Positions 17,174 through 26,824 are shown, numbered from the stretch's first letter. The stretch is DNA of 37,170 nt from Candidatus Borkfalkia faecipullorum (GCA_019114245.1 DXFX01000082.1:1-37170); one strand, 5' to 3'. Numbers and translations are program-made. Notes: generated by a model not told the origin, from the letters alone.

Positions 17174-20100
17174 ATGACAAAATTCATTTCAAGAAAAAAG
17201 GCGATCCTCTTTCTGGCCTGCGCATTCTTTCTCAGTATAGCCTGCCTGGTCTGTTCCTTTGCATTCAGAGGGTTTGCCGCCACGCCGAAACAGACGTCCT
17301 CGCTGTTCACGCTGCAGAGTTTTGATGCGGAGTACGGCGCGGAAAATCAGGAAGAGGGGCGCAGCGGCGTCCGCCTCGTTTCCGCAACGAGCGCAGCAAG
17401 CGCGACGTTCGACAACTATTCGGGCGTGTTCACTCTCCGACTCGGCATCGTGGGGGAGGAGGGGGAGCGCACCTTCGATACCCTGAGCTTTGAGATCAAA
17501 GACAAAGCGACAGGCAATTCCTTTACTCTTTCGTTTATCAACGATCATACGGACGGCAACGTCCGCATCACCGTCAAGGGAAGCAACACCTACGCCACGG
17601 CAACGGGACTTTCCTTCACGGAAGGGGTGTGCGGCATCCGCTTTGACGGCAGGTCCATGCAGATCTCCGTTCTGGTGGAGGACAGGGAAATCCCCGTGTT
17701 CGATTTCTCCTCTTCGGGGGACATGGCGCGCGTGTTTGCGGCCTTCACCTACGATCCCTTTGAAACGTACAGCGTGAAGATGAGCACGCTCTCTCTCAAA
17801 GAGGGCAAAACCGCGCAGCTGTACCTGTACGAACTTTCGGGCGAATCCCTCGCGGGGGAGACGCTGGAAGATACGGCAGGCGCGGAAGTCTGCGGGACGC
17901 CCTCCCTGTACAGGGGGACGTCGGGCAAAAGATACGCCCTTTCCCTGGACGGACTGATCTCCTTCGACGTCGTGGACGGCAAGGCCGCTTTCGACGGCGA
18001 GGCAAAAGTTCTGGACGGCAACGGAAAAGAGATCGCGCTGGACAGCGCCCTCGCTTTTGTTCCCGTCTCTCCGGGCATCTATACGGCACAGTTCCGCGCC
18101 AAGGATTCCGCAGGAAACTTCGGCGGGTGGGTCTCCTTTGAATTTACCGTCACGGCGCAGGATTCTTCCGTGCAGTGGAACCTGCTTTTCCCCGTGTATG
18201 AGGGAACGGTGCCGCAGGGGACGGAAGTCATCCTTCCCTCGGCGGAAGCGGTCTCTTCCTCCGCTACCGAGTTCACGGCCGCTTTGGCGGTGATGCTGGA
18301 AGTCAAGGCACCCGACGGTTCGTCCGCGCTTTCGCAGTCCGCGGCGCAGACTTCCGTTTTCACCTTCGATCAGGCGGGAACCTATAAAGTCATCTATTCG
18401 ACGACCGATTACGACGGTACGGTGTACAGTTCGGAAACTTCCGTGACCGTTGCCGCAGGTGACAAGGTCTCGCGCGAGGTGATCGCCCGCGAGTATCTGG
18501 TCAGCGAATCGCTGTATCTGCCGCAGGCAACGCAGGGCAGCAAGCAGCTTGAATCTGTTGCGATCGCTCCCGACGGGTCGCGCAGCGATTTCCCCAAGAT
18601 CCTTTTGGACAGCGCGGGCGTTTGGACCATTCGCTATACGGACGGCGATGCCGTTGTCTTTGAAGAGTATATACGTGTGCGCAATTCCGTGACGGAAATG
18701 TGGACGACCAAGAGCGGCGTAGACCTCACCGCAGGCGCAAAGACGCCCGATTATTACGATTTTGAAGCGTACGGCATGGAGATCGCCGCCTCCCTCACTT
18801 CGGGCGAGGCGTTCTACAACAGGGCGGTCAACCTGGACGGGCGCAGCAAGGACGACAAACTTCTCGAGTTTCTCGTCACTCCCTCCAACGAGGAGCAGCT
18901 GGAGCTCGACCGTCTGGAGATCGTCATTCGCGACGCATACGATCCGAGCAACTATATCACCATCGGCTTCGAGCCGAATATGTGGGGGTACAGACAGCTG
19001 ACCACCGTGTATGTCAGCCTCTCCACGGGACAGACGAGTTCGGCGGAATTCCATATGTCCACGACGCTGTACGGCAAATTTACGGGCGGCAAGATCAGCA
19101 CCGACCCCATCGTGTACGATCCCACCATCACCAAACCCTTCTCCCTGTATTGGGACGGGGTGGAAAACGCCATCTATCTCTCTCCTTCGCGCACCGACCT
19201 GAACAAGGCAATGCTGGCAGATCTGGACGATCCCGCAACCTTCGGCGTGGGCAACGAGTGGCAGGGCTTTACGACGGGCGAAGCGGAGATCGGGTTCGTG
19301 TTCCGCGAGATCAACGACACGGCGCACATCATCGTCACAGAATTTGACGGCATGAAATACGGCGCAAGCAGTTTCGACGATGTCACCGCTCCCACCCTCG
19401 TCCTTTCCGAAGAGGGGCAGGGCGCGGTCGGACTTGCGGGTGCAAACTATCCCGTCCCGCAGGCATACGGCATCGACACCGTGGACGGCAGGATCAACGA
19501 CGTGTTCCTCAAAGTGTATTACGTGGACGGCAACCGCAAAGTTTCCGTTCCCACGACCGATCGTTTCTCCTTTGTTCCGCAGTCGGCAGGCAGGTACGAG
19601 CTCATCTACAGCGTCACGGACGCGGCGGGCAATACGGGTTCGAGAACGCTGTTGGTAGATGTGACGGACAAACTCGACCCCATTCTCCTGGACGAAGATC
19701 TCAGCGAGGTATATCCCGCGCAGATGACCGTGGGCGAAGTGCTCCGCGTCAGGGAGATCGGCGCTTCGGGCGGCAGCGGAAAACTCAGCGTCGTCAAATC
19801 CGTCATGAGCGAAGGCATCGCGGAAGAGCTGTCTTCCAATTCCTATCTTCTGACCCAAAAAGGCAGATACGTATTGCGTTATTCTGTGACAGACTACCTC
19901 GGCAATACGCAGAATTTTGACTTCTATTTCGACGTTTCGGACAACGACGGGCCCGTTTTCGACAACGTCTATGTGCCCGAATACGTTCTTTCCGGCAAGC
20001 CGTTCACCGTTCCCGCCGTCACGGCAAAGGACTTTGCGGACGGCAAGGCGATGGATGCGTCGGTAGAGCTGTACATCGGCGACAAAAAGGTTCAGGCGGG

Positions 20101-21277
20101 CGAAAGCTTTGTCCCCGAAGAGGGATTTGAATTGCGCGCCGTGGCCACGGGCAGCAACGGCCGCACGGGCGAAAAGATCTATTCCGTGCAGACGGTCACG
20201 CCGCGCGGCGATACCAATTACATTGCCGATCACTTTATTCTCGGTTCGGGCGTTACGGCCACGCCGGGCAGCAACGGCATCACCTTCCGTTCGGAAGGGG
20301 ACGGGGAATTTTCCTTCATCAACCCGCTGCCCATGAACGAGTTTACGTTTGCGTTCTCTTCGGACAGGGAGAGCTTCGGCGGCGTGTTCGGCGTCCGCTT
20401 TACGGACAGCGTAAATGCCGACCGCACCGTGCTCGTGCAGTTCATGCAGAGCGGGGAGCGGGTTCTGTACTCGGTCAACGGCGGCACGATGCGCGAGATG
20501 AACGGCTCCGTTTTTGCGACGGGCGGCTTCACCTTCGGCGTTTCGGGCAACCTCCTGTGCGACGTGGACGGCACCGCCGTCGCCGTCATCGACAAGATGG
20601 AAAACGGGGAAGCGTTTGAAGGGTTCAGCGACGACAAGGCATACGTCACGTTCACGTTCTCTCAGGCGGGATCGGGTATGCAGATCGTGTCGCGCCAGCT
20701 GTGCAACCAGGTGACAGGTTCGTCCGTGACGGACAGGATCAAACCCATGATCGTGTTTGAAAGCGAGCTGATCAAGAGCGCAGACCTGGGCGATAAGATC
20801 GTTCTTCCCGGCGTCGTCGCCGTGGACGTGCTGGACAGCATCGTCACGTTCTCCGTCCTCATCACCGCGCCGGACGGTTCGGTGGTCTATGAGGGGGCGG
20901 TCGAGGAGTGCGAAGGGTTCACCATCGATCAGTTTGGTAAATATTACCTCACTTACACGGCAAAGGATTCTTCCGGCAACACCGCCACCAGCTACGATTT
21001 CGTGCAGGCGCTCGATTACGAAGTGCCGCAGGTCGACGTGCAGGGCGAGATCCCCGCAACGCTGAAAAAGGGCGAAAGCTTTACCGTTGCCGCGGCAACG
21101 GTGCAAGAGGGGATCACGCTGAAGATCTACCTCATCTCTCCCGACGGCGTGCGCACTCTCGTCTCCGCGGGCGACAAGATCACCGCGGAAAGGACGGGGG
21201 AATACCGCCTGATGTACTATGCTTACAATGCCGATTACAACAGCAATCTGGTCGTAAAGAGCATTGTCGTCTCGTAA
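17174..21277 (+). CDS. Giant secreted protein with repeated Ig-like domains
   Basis: I do not recognise this 1367-aa protein as a whole. It has a long signal peptide (basic MTKFISRKKA, hydrophobic core, probable cleavage after GFAA near residue 36) and no lipobox in a convincing position, no LPXTG and no C-terminal membrane anchor, so it is likely released or held non-covalently. Ig-like beta-sandwich units recur, recognised by strands such as GIYTAQFRAKDSAGNFGG (about 299), GRYELIYSVTDAAGNTG (about 806), GRYVLRYSVTDYLGNTQ (about 897), GKYYLTYTAKDSSGNTA (about 1253) and a final one near 1342. Regions at about 40-190, 520-740 and 1015-1160 look like jelly-roll/LamG-type domains. Carbohydrate binding or scaffolding is a guess from its place between the importer and glycan-related lipoproteins. 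A same-register antisense frame covers nearly the whole gene and is considered spurious. Confidence 0.85.
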   Translation: MTKFISRKKAILFLACAFFLSIACLVCSFAFRGFAATPKQTSSLFTLQSFDAEYGAENQEEGRSGVRLVSATSAASATFDNYSGVFTLRLGIVGEEGERTFDTLSFEIKDKATGNSFTLSFINDHTDGNVRITVKGSNTYATATGLSFTEGVCGIRFDGRSMQISVLVEDREIPVFDFSSSGDMARVFAAFTYDPFETYSVKMSTLSLKEGKTAQLYLYELSGESLAGETLEDTAGAEVCGTPSLYRGTSGKRYALSLDGLISFDVVDGKAAFDGEAKVLDGNGKEIALDSALAFVPVSPGIYTAQFRAKDSAGNFGGWVSFEFTVTAQDSSVQWNLLFPVYEGTVPQGTEVILPSAEAVSSSATEFTAALAVMLEVKAPDGSSALSQSAAQTSVFTFDQAGTYKVIYSTTDYDGTVYSSETSVTVAAGDKVSREVIAREYLVSESLYLPQATQGSKQLESVAIAPDGSRSDFPKILLDSAGVWTIRYTDGDAVVFEEYIRVRNSVTEMWTTKSGVDLTAGAKTPDYYDFEAYGMEIAASLTSGEAFYNRAVNLDGRSKDDKLLEFLVTPSNEEQLELDRLEIVIRDAYDPSNYITIGFEPNMWGYRQLTTVYVSLSTGQTSSAEFHMSTTLYGKFTGGKISTDPIVYDPTITKPFSLYWDGVENAIYLSPSRTDLNKAMLADLDDPATFGVGNEWQGFTTGEAEIGFVFREINDTAHIIVTEFDGMKYGASSFDDVTAPTLVLSEEGQGAVGLAGANYPVPQAYGIDTVDGRINDVFLKVYYVDGNRKVSVPTTDRFSFVPQSAGRYELIYSVTDAAGNTGSRTLLVDVTDKLDPILLDEDLSEVYPAQMTVGEVLRVREIGASGGSGKLSVVKSVMSEGIAEELSSNSYLLTQKGRYVLRYSVTDYLGNTQNFDFYFDVSDNDGPVFDNVYVPEYVLSGKPFTVPAVTAKDFADGKAMDASVELYIGDKKVQAGESFVPEEGFELRAVATGSNGRTGEKIYSVQTVTPRGDTNYIADHFILGSGVTATPGSNGITFRSEGDGEFSFINPLPMNEFTFAFSSDRESFGGVFGVRFTDSVNADRTVLVQFMQSGERVLYSVNGGTMREMNGSVFATGGFTFGVSGNLLCDVDGTAVAVIDKMENGEAFEGFSDDKAYVTFTFSQAGSGMQIVSRQLCNQVTGSSVTDRIKPMIVFESELIKSADLGDKIVLPGVVAVDVLDSIVTFSVLITAPDGSVVYEGAVEECEGFTIDQFGKYYLTYTAKDSSGNTATSYDFVQALDYEVPQVDVQGEIPATLKKGESFTVAAATVQEGITLKIYLISPDGVRTLVSAGDKITAERTGEYRLMYYAYNADYNSNLVVKSIVVS

Positions 21278-21297
21278 GGTACGGATAAGGAGCATAC

Positions 21298-23100
21298 ATG
21301 AAAAAGATCATAGTAATTGTTTTGGCAAGTCTCATGGCGCTGACCATGCTGTTCGGCTGCGCGAAAAAAGAGGAAGGGGAAACGGAAACCTTTTCGGGCA
21401 TCGACCTCGTCAAGGACGGGAAGACGGAATATTCCATTCTCCTTCCCGAAAACGCGGAGGACATGGAACAGACGGCGGCTTCCGAGCTTCAGACCTTTTT
21501 TGAAATGGCAACGGGCATTTCCCTCACCGTCCGCACGGACGATGCGGCCGTCACCGCGCAGGACCACGTCATTTCGCTGGGCAACACCTCTTTGAAAGAG
21601 GCGGAAAAGATCGACACGGCCTCCCTCAGCACGCACGGATTTATTCTCAAACGCGTGGACAACGCCCTCATCATTGCGGGCGAGGACGGGCGCGGCACCG
21701 TGTACGGCGTTTACGAATTTCTCGAACGCCAGTTCAATTATCACTATTACACGGGCGACGAGATCGCCATCGACAAGACCACAAACTGCAAACTCATCGA
21801 CGTGAATTACTCGGACGCGCCGTACATTCCCGACTACTGGATCGGCTACGAGACGATGAGTTCGTTCTACAATTCCAATCTTCGCTACCGCGCCCTGCAC
21901 GATTTTGAAATCTCCCGCTGGCCGCATTCCCACCTGAGCTTCCTGCCGTACGATCAGTACAAGGACCACGAGGGCTGGTACGACGCGAGCGGAAAGGCGC
22001 TGTGCCTGACCAATCAGGAAGTGATGGACGAGATGGCGCGCGTCGTCATCCAGCATGCGGAGGAAAACCCCACCGTCGAGAACGTCATGCTCGGCGCGGA
22101 GGACAGCTGGACGATCTGTTCCTGCGAAAACTGCCAGGCGAGCGATACGAAGTACACTCATACGGGGACGGACATCATTTTCTGCAACTATGTTGCGGAT
22201 AAACTGGTCGAGCACTTTGCGCCGCAGGGCAGAACGGTGAACATCGTTTCCCTCAACTACTATAACACGGAAAAACCTCCCGTGGAGTACGATGAGAGCA
22301 AGCAGGCCTACGTTCCCCTCGATGAAAAGGTGATCCCGCACGACAACGTGTACGTGCATATCTGCTATGTCTATGCGGACTATTCCGCGTCCTTCAAGGA
22401 TCCCGACCGCAACTCGACGCAGATCTATAACCTGGACGGCTGGAAAGCGCTTACCGACAATCTCACGGCGTACACCTACAACGGGTTGTTCGTCAATGAA
22501 GCGCTCCTTTTCTTCGACGATTTCGCATACAAGTCCGATTATATCAGGACGTTCGGCGAATACGGGTACAAATTCGTGTTTATGGAAGGCTCTCCCACGA
22601 AGGCTTCCACCTTTGAGGCGATGCGTTCGTACGTCTCGGCGCAGCTGTTCTGGGATCCCGATCAGGACGTCAACGCTCTGACGAGCGACTTTATCCAAAA
22701 CTACTATAAGGCTGCCGCGCCGTACATTCAGGAATATTACGACAAGATCAGCCTGCATATGTCTGAAATGAAGGCGATGTACGAGGCGGAAAACAAAAAC
22801 TTCGGCGCGTACGTGCAGCTGGAAATGAACAAATATCTCTTCACCGACCGCACCTGGCCCCAGCGCGTGCTGGAACAGTACCTCGAACTGATGGACAAAG
22901 CGTTTGAAGCGGTGGAAAACGCGGGCTATGACGAAGACCTCTATGAAAAGATGATCTACCGCCTGCGCATCGAACAGCTTTCGCCCCGCTATCTGCTTCT
23001 TGCTCTGTATCCCTCTTCGTTTACGGAAAGCGAGTACGCACAGCTTGCCGCGCAGTTCAACGAGGACGCCGCAACTCTCGGCTCGAAAATCAGACTGTGA
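21298..23100 (+). CDS. DUF4838 family lipoprotein (glycosidase-like)
   Basis: This 600-aa surface lipoprotein (lipobox LFGC, Cys21) belongs to the DUF4838 family. The N-terminal domain (about 35-155) looks like the alpha/beta domain found ahead of GH67, GH115 and GH20 catalytic barrels: TEYSILLPENAEDMEQTAASELQ, HVISLGNT, FILKRVDNALIIAGEDGRGTVYGVYEFLE. The central part holds DUF4838 with its typical Cys cluster C-S-C-E-N-C at 274-279, then a C-terminal helical region. Family members sit in polysaccharide loci, but no activity is established to my knowledge; a retaining or inverting glycosidase fold is likely. AAGGAG (21287-21292) supports the start. The next gene begins 11 bp after the stop, so they are co-transcribed. 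It may trim glycans outside the cell before uptake. Confidence 0.85.
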   Translation: MKKIIVIVLASLMALTMLFGCAKKEEGETETFSGIDLVKDGKTEYSILLPENAEDMEQTAASELQTFFEMATGISLTVRTDDAAVTAQDHVISLGNTSLKEAEKIDTASLSTHGFILKRVDNALIIAGEDGRGTVYGVYEFLERQFNYHYYTGDEIAIDKTTNCKLIDVNYSDAPYIPDYWIGYETMSSFYNSNLRYRALHDFEISRWPHSHLSFLPYDQYKDHEGWYDASGKALCLTNQEVMDEMARVVIQHAEENPTVENVMLGAEDSWTICSCENCQASDTKYTHTGTDIIFCNYVADKLVEHFAPQGRTVNIVSLNYYNTEKPPVEYDESKQAYVPLDEKVIPHDNVYVHICYVYADYSASFKDPDRNSTQIYNLDGWKALTDNLTAYTYNGLFVNEALLFFDDFAYKSDYIRTFGEYGYKFVFMEGSPTKASTFEAMRSYVSAQLFWDPDQDVNALTSDFIQNYYKAAAPYIQEYYDKISLHMSEMKAMYEAENKNFGAYVQLEMNKYLFTDRTWPQRVLEQYLELMDKAFEAVENAGYDEDLYEKMIYRLRIEQLSPRYLLLALYPSSFTESEYAQLAAQFNEDAATLGSKIRL

Positions 23101-23111
23101 GGGGGAGAACC

Positions 23112-25616
23112 ATGAAAAGAATTTTATTGATCGTCTTATCTTTTTTGTTCCTGTTTGCGGCGGCGTGTTCGCCGGATACGGGCACATCGGCCTACCGCGT
23201 CTCCCTCAGCAGGACGGAAGCGAGCCTGGAAGAGGGCGAGTCCGTACAGCTTTCGGCCGCCGTCGAACAGAGCGGCACGGAAGTGGAAGCGGAAGTTACC
23301 TGGAAGAGCTCGGATCCTTCCGTCGCGACGGTTTCGGGCGGAAACGTGACTGCCGTTCAGGCAGGTTCCGCCGTCATCACGGCGACGTATGAAGGGGCAG
23401 AAGCAGCCTGCGTGCTCACCGTAACGAAGTACTATCAGCCGCAGCTGCGCATCAAACTCAATTATTCGGACGTCCGTTTCACTCAGGCGGGGCAGACGGA
23501 AACGCTTTCCGCACAGGTCACGCTGGGCGGGGAAGCTTCCGATGCTTCCGTCAGCTTCACATCCGTCGATCCGCAGATCGCCAAGGTCAGCAGGAGCGGC
23601 CTCGTGACGGCGGTGGCGGAAGGGGAAACGCAGATCGTGGCGCGTGCGGAATCGGACGGCTGCTATGCCGAAAGCGTCTGCCGCGTCTCCGTGGCTCCCT
23701 ACGAGGAGAGCGTCATTCTGCAGACAGACGAAGAGGCGTACGTGTATTACCGGGATCCTTCCCGTACGGACGCCGTCGCCTTTGACGGGGAAGTGCTTTC
23801 CGTCCGCGACGAACAGACGGGAACGGAGATCCCGTACCGTGCGGAAGAGGGGATGGTCACCGTCCTTTCGGGCGTAGGCTACGGCGAGCGCGGCGTCGTC
23901 ATTGAAGGGGCATACAAACAGCTCATCTTTACGGGCATCTTTGTCACCTATGAGATCGGCAGCGCGGAAGACCTCGTTTCCAGGATGAAGGGCGGCACTT
24001 CCGACTACCTCGTCCTTTCGCAGGACATCGACATGACGGAATACCTCGAAGCCAACCCCTGGAACAGCACGGACATGAATTCGGGCGCCTTCTTCAACTT
24101 CGCCTTTGCGGGAACGCTGGACGGAATGGGGCATTCCATTCTCAACCTCAACTCCACGGCGGGCGTCATCGAGAGGAACCTCAACACCGTGTTCAAGGAA
24201 CTCTCTTCCACGGGCGTTCTCAAAAACCTGCACCTGCAGGTATCCATCGGCGTCAAGGCCTCCTTTGAAGGGGCAAGGCGCGGCATTCTCATCGGCGATA
24301 TGTTCGGCACCATCGAAAACTGCGTGTTCGACGTGGACGCACAGTACGACGTGGGCTGGTATATGTACGGCGCGGCGGCCTTCTACAACCTTTCGGAAAC
24401 CGCCTGCGTGCGCAACAGCGTGTTCTATATCCCCAATCCCTCGGCCATCCGCATGATCTGCGCCACGGCCTGGGGCGCAGACTTCGAGGGCTGCGGCGTC
24501 TTTGAAGATGTGGTCTACATTTACGGCGACCCCAACATCAACGGCGCACTTCCCGAAAAGCGCAATCCCAATCTCAAAGGCATTTATTCCATCACTTCGG
24601 GCGGCGGCGGTTCTTTCTCCAACGTCAGAAGGCTGAACGAGGAGAGATACAATTCCGCTCCCGCGGACGTCAAAAACGGTTACGATCTGTGGGACGACGT
24701 GACGCTGGAAGACGTGAACGGCGCGATGGAAGGCTTCACCTTCACGGATAAGACGCTGCGTTTCGGGGACACCCTCATCGTCGATTACGACGAACTTACC
24801 GAGATCTCCACGGCGGAAGAGCTTGCGGATGCCTTTGCCAACAAGCCTTGGGGCAACTTTGCGCTCACCGCGGACATCGACTTCACGCAATATCTGCAGG
24901 AGCACCCTTGGGACAATTCGGATACGCCGTACTTCTTCCGCAGCAGCAGCTTTGTCGGAACGCTGGACGGGCGCGGGCACAAGATCACGGGCCTCACGCG
25001 CGGCATCAACGGGGACGGCACGTACGATTACAACCGCCATTACGGCTTCTTTGCCGGCATGGGCGGCGTCATGAAAAATCTCGTCATGGAGATGGAAGTG
25101 GCCATTACCTGCGGCGAAACGGGCTTCGGCAACGGCGCCATCATCGATTCGCTCACCGGAACGCTGGAAAACTGCGTGTTCGACGTCACGCTGCATTACG
25201 ATGTTGACTGGGGCGTTTGGGACAGCGGTCTGTTCACCGGCGTCAGCGATACGGCCGTGATCCGCAACTGTGCGTTTATCGTCAACAATCACGTGTCCGG
25301 ATTCCTGTTCGGGCGCAACAATTCCGATTTCACCTGCGAAAACGTCGCCTTCATCGGCAAGTACGATCCGAAGAACAACCTTCTCAAAGGCAGTGCGGAA
25401 AGCGATCAGCTTCCCAACGCCAACTTGCACGGGATCTATCTGTTTACCGATCTTGCCCAGGCGGTCGCGGGCGGCGGGTACGCCCTGCGCGAGGATTATG
25501 CGGACTGGGGCGTCGTCAACGGTACGTCGGCATGGAAGGACAACGATAAAAAATTCAGCGACATCTTCACCACGCTCGCCTGCAACGAGTCGGGCGCCTG
25601 GGTGGTCATGCAGTAA
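23112..25616 (+). CDS. Modular lipoprotein: two Big_2 domains and two beta-helix modules
   Basis: This 834-aa surface lipoprotein has lipobox FAAAC (Cys19). Two bacterial Ig-like Big_2 domains follow: about 27-110 (VSLSRTEASLEEGESVQL, VTWKSSDPSVATVSGGNVTAVQAGSAVITA) and about 112-198 (SFTSVDPQIAKVSRSGLVTAVAEGETQIVA). Residues about 279-560 form one beta-helix-like module and 565-753 another. The first matches the second and third modules of the 1431-aa lipoprotein, the second matches its first, over long identical stretches such as GLTRGINGDGTY and FDVTLHY. So the two proteins share modules in a different order on different stalks. ATG 23112 was chosen for its GGGGGAG site. Surface binding of polymer or a partner protein is inferred; no catalytic motif is evident. 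Confidence 0.83.
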   Translation: MKRILLIVLSFLFLFAAACSPDTGTSAYRVSLSRTEASLEEGESVQLSAAVEQSGTEVEAEVTWKSSDPSVATVSGGNVTAVQAGSAVITATYEGAEAACVLTVTKYYQPQLRIKLNYSDVRFTQAGQTETLSAQVTLGGEASDASVSFTSVDPQIAKVSRSGLVTAVAEGETQIVARAESDGCYAESVCRVSVAPYEESVILQTDEEAYVYYRDPSRTDAVAFDGEVLSVRDEQTGTEIPYRAEEGMVTVLSGVGYGERGVVIEGAYKQLIFTGIFVTYEIGSAEDLVSRMKGGTSDYLVLSQDIDMTEYLEANPWNSTDMNSGAFFNFAFAGTLDGMGHSILNLNSTAGVIERNLNTVFKELSSTGVLKNLHLQVSIGVKASFEGARRGILIGDMFGTIENCVFDVDAQYDVGWYMYGAAAFYNLSETACVRNSVFYIPNPSAIRMICATAWGADFEGCGVFEDVVYIYGDPNINGALPEKRNPNLKGIYSITSGGGGSFSNVRRLNEERYNSAPADVKNGYDLWDDVTLEDVNGAMEGFTFTDKTLRFGDTLIVDYDELTEISTAEELADAFANKPWGNFALTADIDFTQYLQEHPWDNSDTPYFFRSSSFVGTLDGRGHKITGLTRGINGDGTYDYNRHYGFFAGMGGVMKNLVMEMEVAITCGETGFGNGAIIDSLTGTLENCVFDVTLHYDVDWGVWDSGLFTGVSDTAVIRNCAFIVNNHVSGFLFGRNNSDFTCENVAFIGKYDPKNNLLKGSAESDQLPNANLHGIYLFTDLAQAVAGGGYALREDYADWGVVNGTSAWKDNDKKFSDIFTTLACNESGAWVVMQ

Positions 25617-25629
25617 ATTACCGTATTCG

Positions 25630-25654
25630 TCCGCGGGCGGTATCCGCCCGCGGA
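25630..25654 (+). other. Intercistronic stem-loop
   Basis: An 11-bp stem (T + CCGCGGGCGG 25630-25640; CCGCCCGCGG + A 25644-25654) with a TAT loop has no U-tract after it. It lies between the exported-protein genes and the cytoplasmic enzyme genes, and may mark the 3' end of the stable upstream mRNA segment. Confidence 0.7.
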
Positions 25655-25669
25655 ATTGCGAGGACAGAC

Positions 25670-26824
25670 ATGAAAAAATTTGACGTCAACGGCTATCAGA
25701 TCAGTTTCTGGAATTATGTCGCCACTCACTTGCAGGGCGAGGAAATGGTGGATCTGATGAAAAACATGGGCTGCAATCTGTATATGTCGCCCGAACACAA
25801 GATCGCGGAAGGGCTTCCCAATATGCACAAGGTGCTCCGCCGCTGCGAGCAGCTGGAAATGCCCTGCATCGTGTACGATCACCGCGTCACCCTGCGCGTG
25901 CTCCTGGATAAGGGCGAAGGGGAGTACATTGCCAATCTCAAAGCTGCGTATGCCGATTACAAGGATTATCCCGCGGCTCTTTATTGCTTTGTTTGGGACG
26001 AACCCAACTCGGACGAGGAGTATGCGGGCGTCATCCGCGCCTGCGAACTGATGCGCGCGGAAACGGGGCTGCGGCCCTTCGTTTCCCTCAACCATGTGGG
26101 GATGCTTGCGGAAAAGGACGCGGACCGCGTTCTCAGACTTGCGGCGGAAGGGATCCGCCCCGACGTTTTGCTGTACAACTGTTACAGCCAGTGCATGGAA
26201 GAGGAATGCGACCGCCGTCAGGGGCTGGAAAACTATTACCACAACCTGCAAAAGTTTATTGAGGCGGGCAAAAAATACAACCTGCCCGTCTGGCAGTCTC
26301 TGCTGCTGACAGGGCACCTCTGCCTTGCAAACCCCACGCAGAAACAGCTCCGCTGGCAGCTGAACGTCGGCGCGGCGCACGGCGTCACGGGATTTTTCTG
26401 GTTCCACCCGCTGGAGCTGGGATACTCTCCCGATGCCTGCGGCCACGCGATCGACTGCCGCGGCAACAAGACGCCCAAATACGATATGGCGGCGTACGAA
26501 AGTTTCCGCTTTATGGAGGACGTTGCGTCTAAATTACAGGGGTACGTACACGAAAAAACGTACCATTTTCACACAAACGAAGGGGAGTTCGAGCGCTTCT
26601 ATGCGGACCGCGACGAGCTGATCGCGCAGGTGTACACGGAATACAACCGCCCCGCGGTTATCGGGAAATTTGTCGGCAAAACAGATCCTTCCCGCCGCGC
26701 CGTCATGCTCGTAAACGCCTCTCAGGAAAACATTTGCCATGCGCGCATTACCTTCGGCGGAGAGAAACCCTTTACGGACGATGTGTATTTGTCGGCAGGC
26801 TCGGCAAAGATCTACGAACTTTAA
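25670..26824 (+). CDS. Putative cytoplasmic glycosidase-like TIM-barrel protein
   Basis: This 384-aa protein has no signal peptide, so it acts in the cytoplasm. Its pattern suggests a (beta/alpha)8 barrel of a clan GH-A-like enzyme: ISFWNYVATH near the start, MGCNLYMSPEH (about 33-43), YCFVWDEPNSDEEYAG (about 105-120) with an Asp110-Glu111-Pro motif at a likely strand-4 position, VLLYNCYSQC, LPVWQSLLLTGH, and VTGFFWFHPLELGY. The C-terminal 70 residues look like a small beta-sandwich (RRAVMLVNASQ...). Distant similarity to GH42 or related beta-galactosidases is possible, but I cannot place it in a CAZy family. It is followed 33 bp later by a GH3 gene and shares its transcript, which supports a role in breaking down imported sugar. 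GAGGA precedes the ATG. Confidence 0.65.
   Translation: MKKFDVNGYQISFWNYVATHLQGEEMVDLMKNMGCNLYMSPEHKIAEGLPNMHKVLRRCEQLEMPCIVYDHRVTLRVLLDKGEGEYIANLKAAYADYKDYPAALYCFVWDEPNSDEEYAGVIRACELMRAETGLRPFVSLNHVGMLAEKDADRVLRLAAEGIRPDVLLYNCYSQCMEEECDRRQGLENYYHNLQKFIEAGKKYNLPVWQSLLLTGHLCLANPTQKQLRWQLNVGAAHGVTGFFWFHPLELGYSPDACGHAIDCRGNKTPKYDMAAYESFRFMEDVASKLQGYVHEKTYHFHTNEGEFERFYADRDELIAQVYTEYNRPAVIGKFVGKTDPSRRAVMLVNASQENICHARITFGGEKPFTDDVYLSAGSAKIYEL

Noticed and set aside
17189-21295. A 1368-codon open frame on the minus strand opposite the giant secreted protein
   Set aside because: It lies in the same codon register as the sense gene, has no ribosome binding site or family motifs, and has an Arg/His/Val-rich composition typical of antisense shadows. 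The sense frame has a signal peptide and Ig-like repeats.
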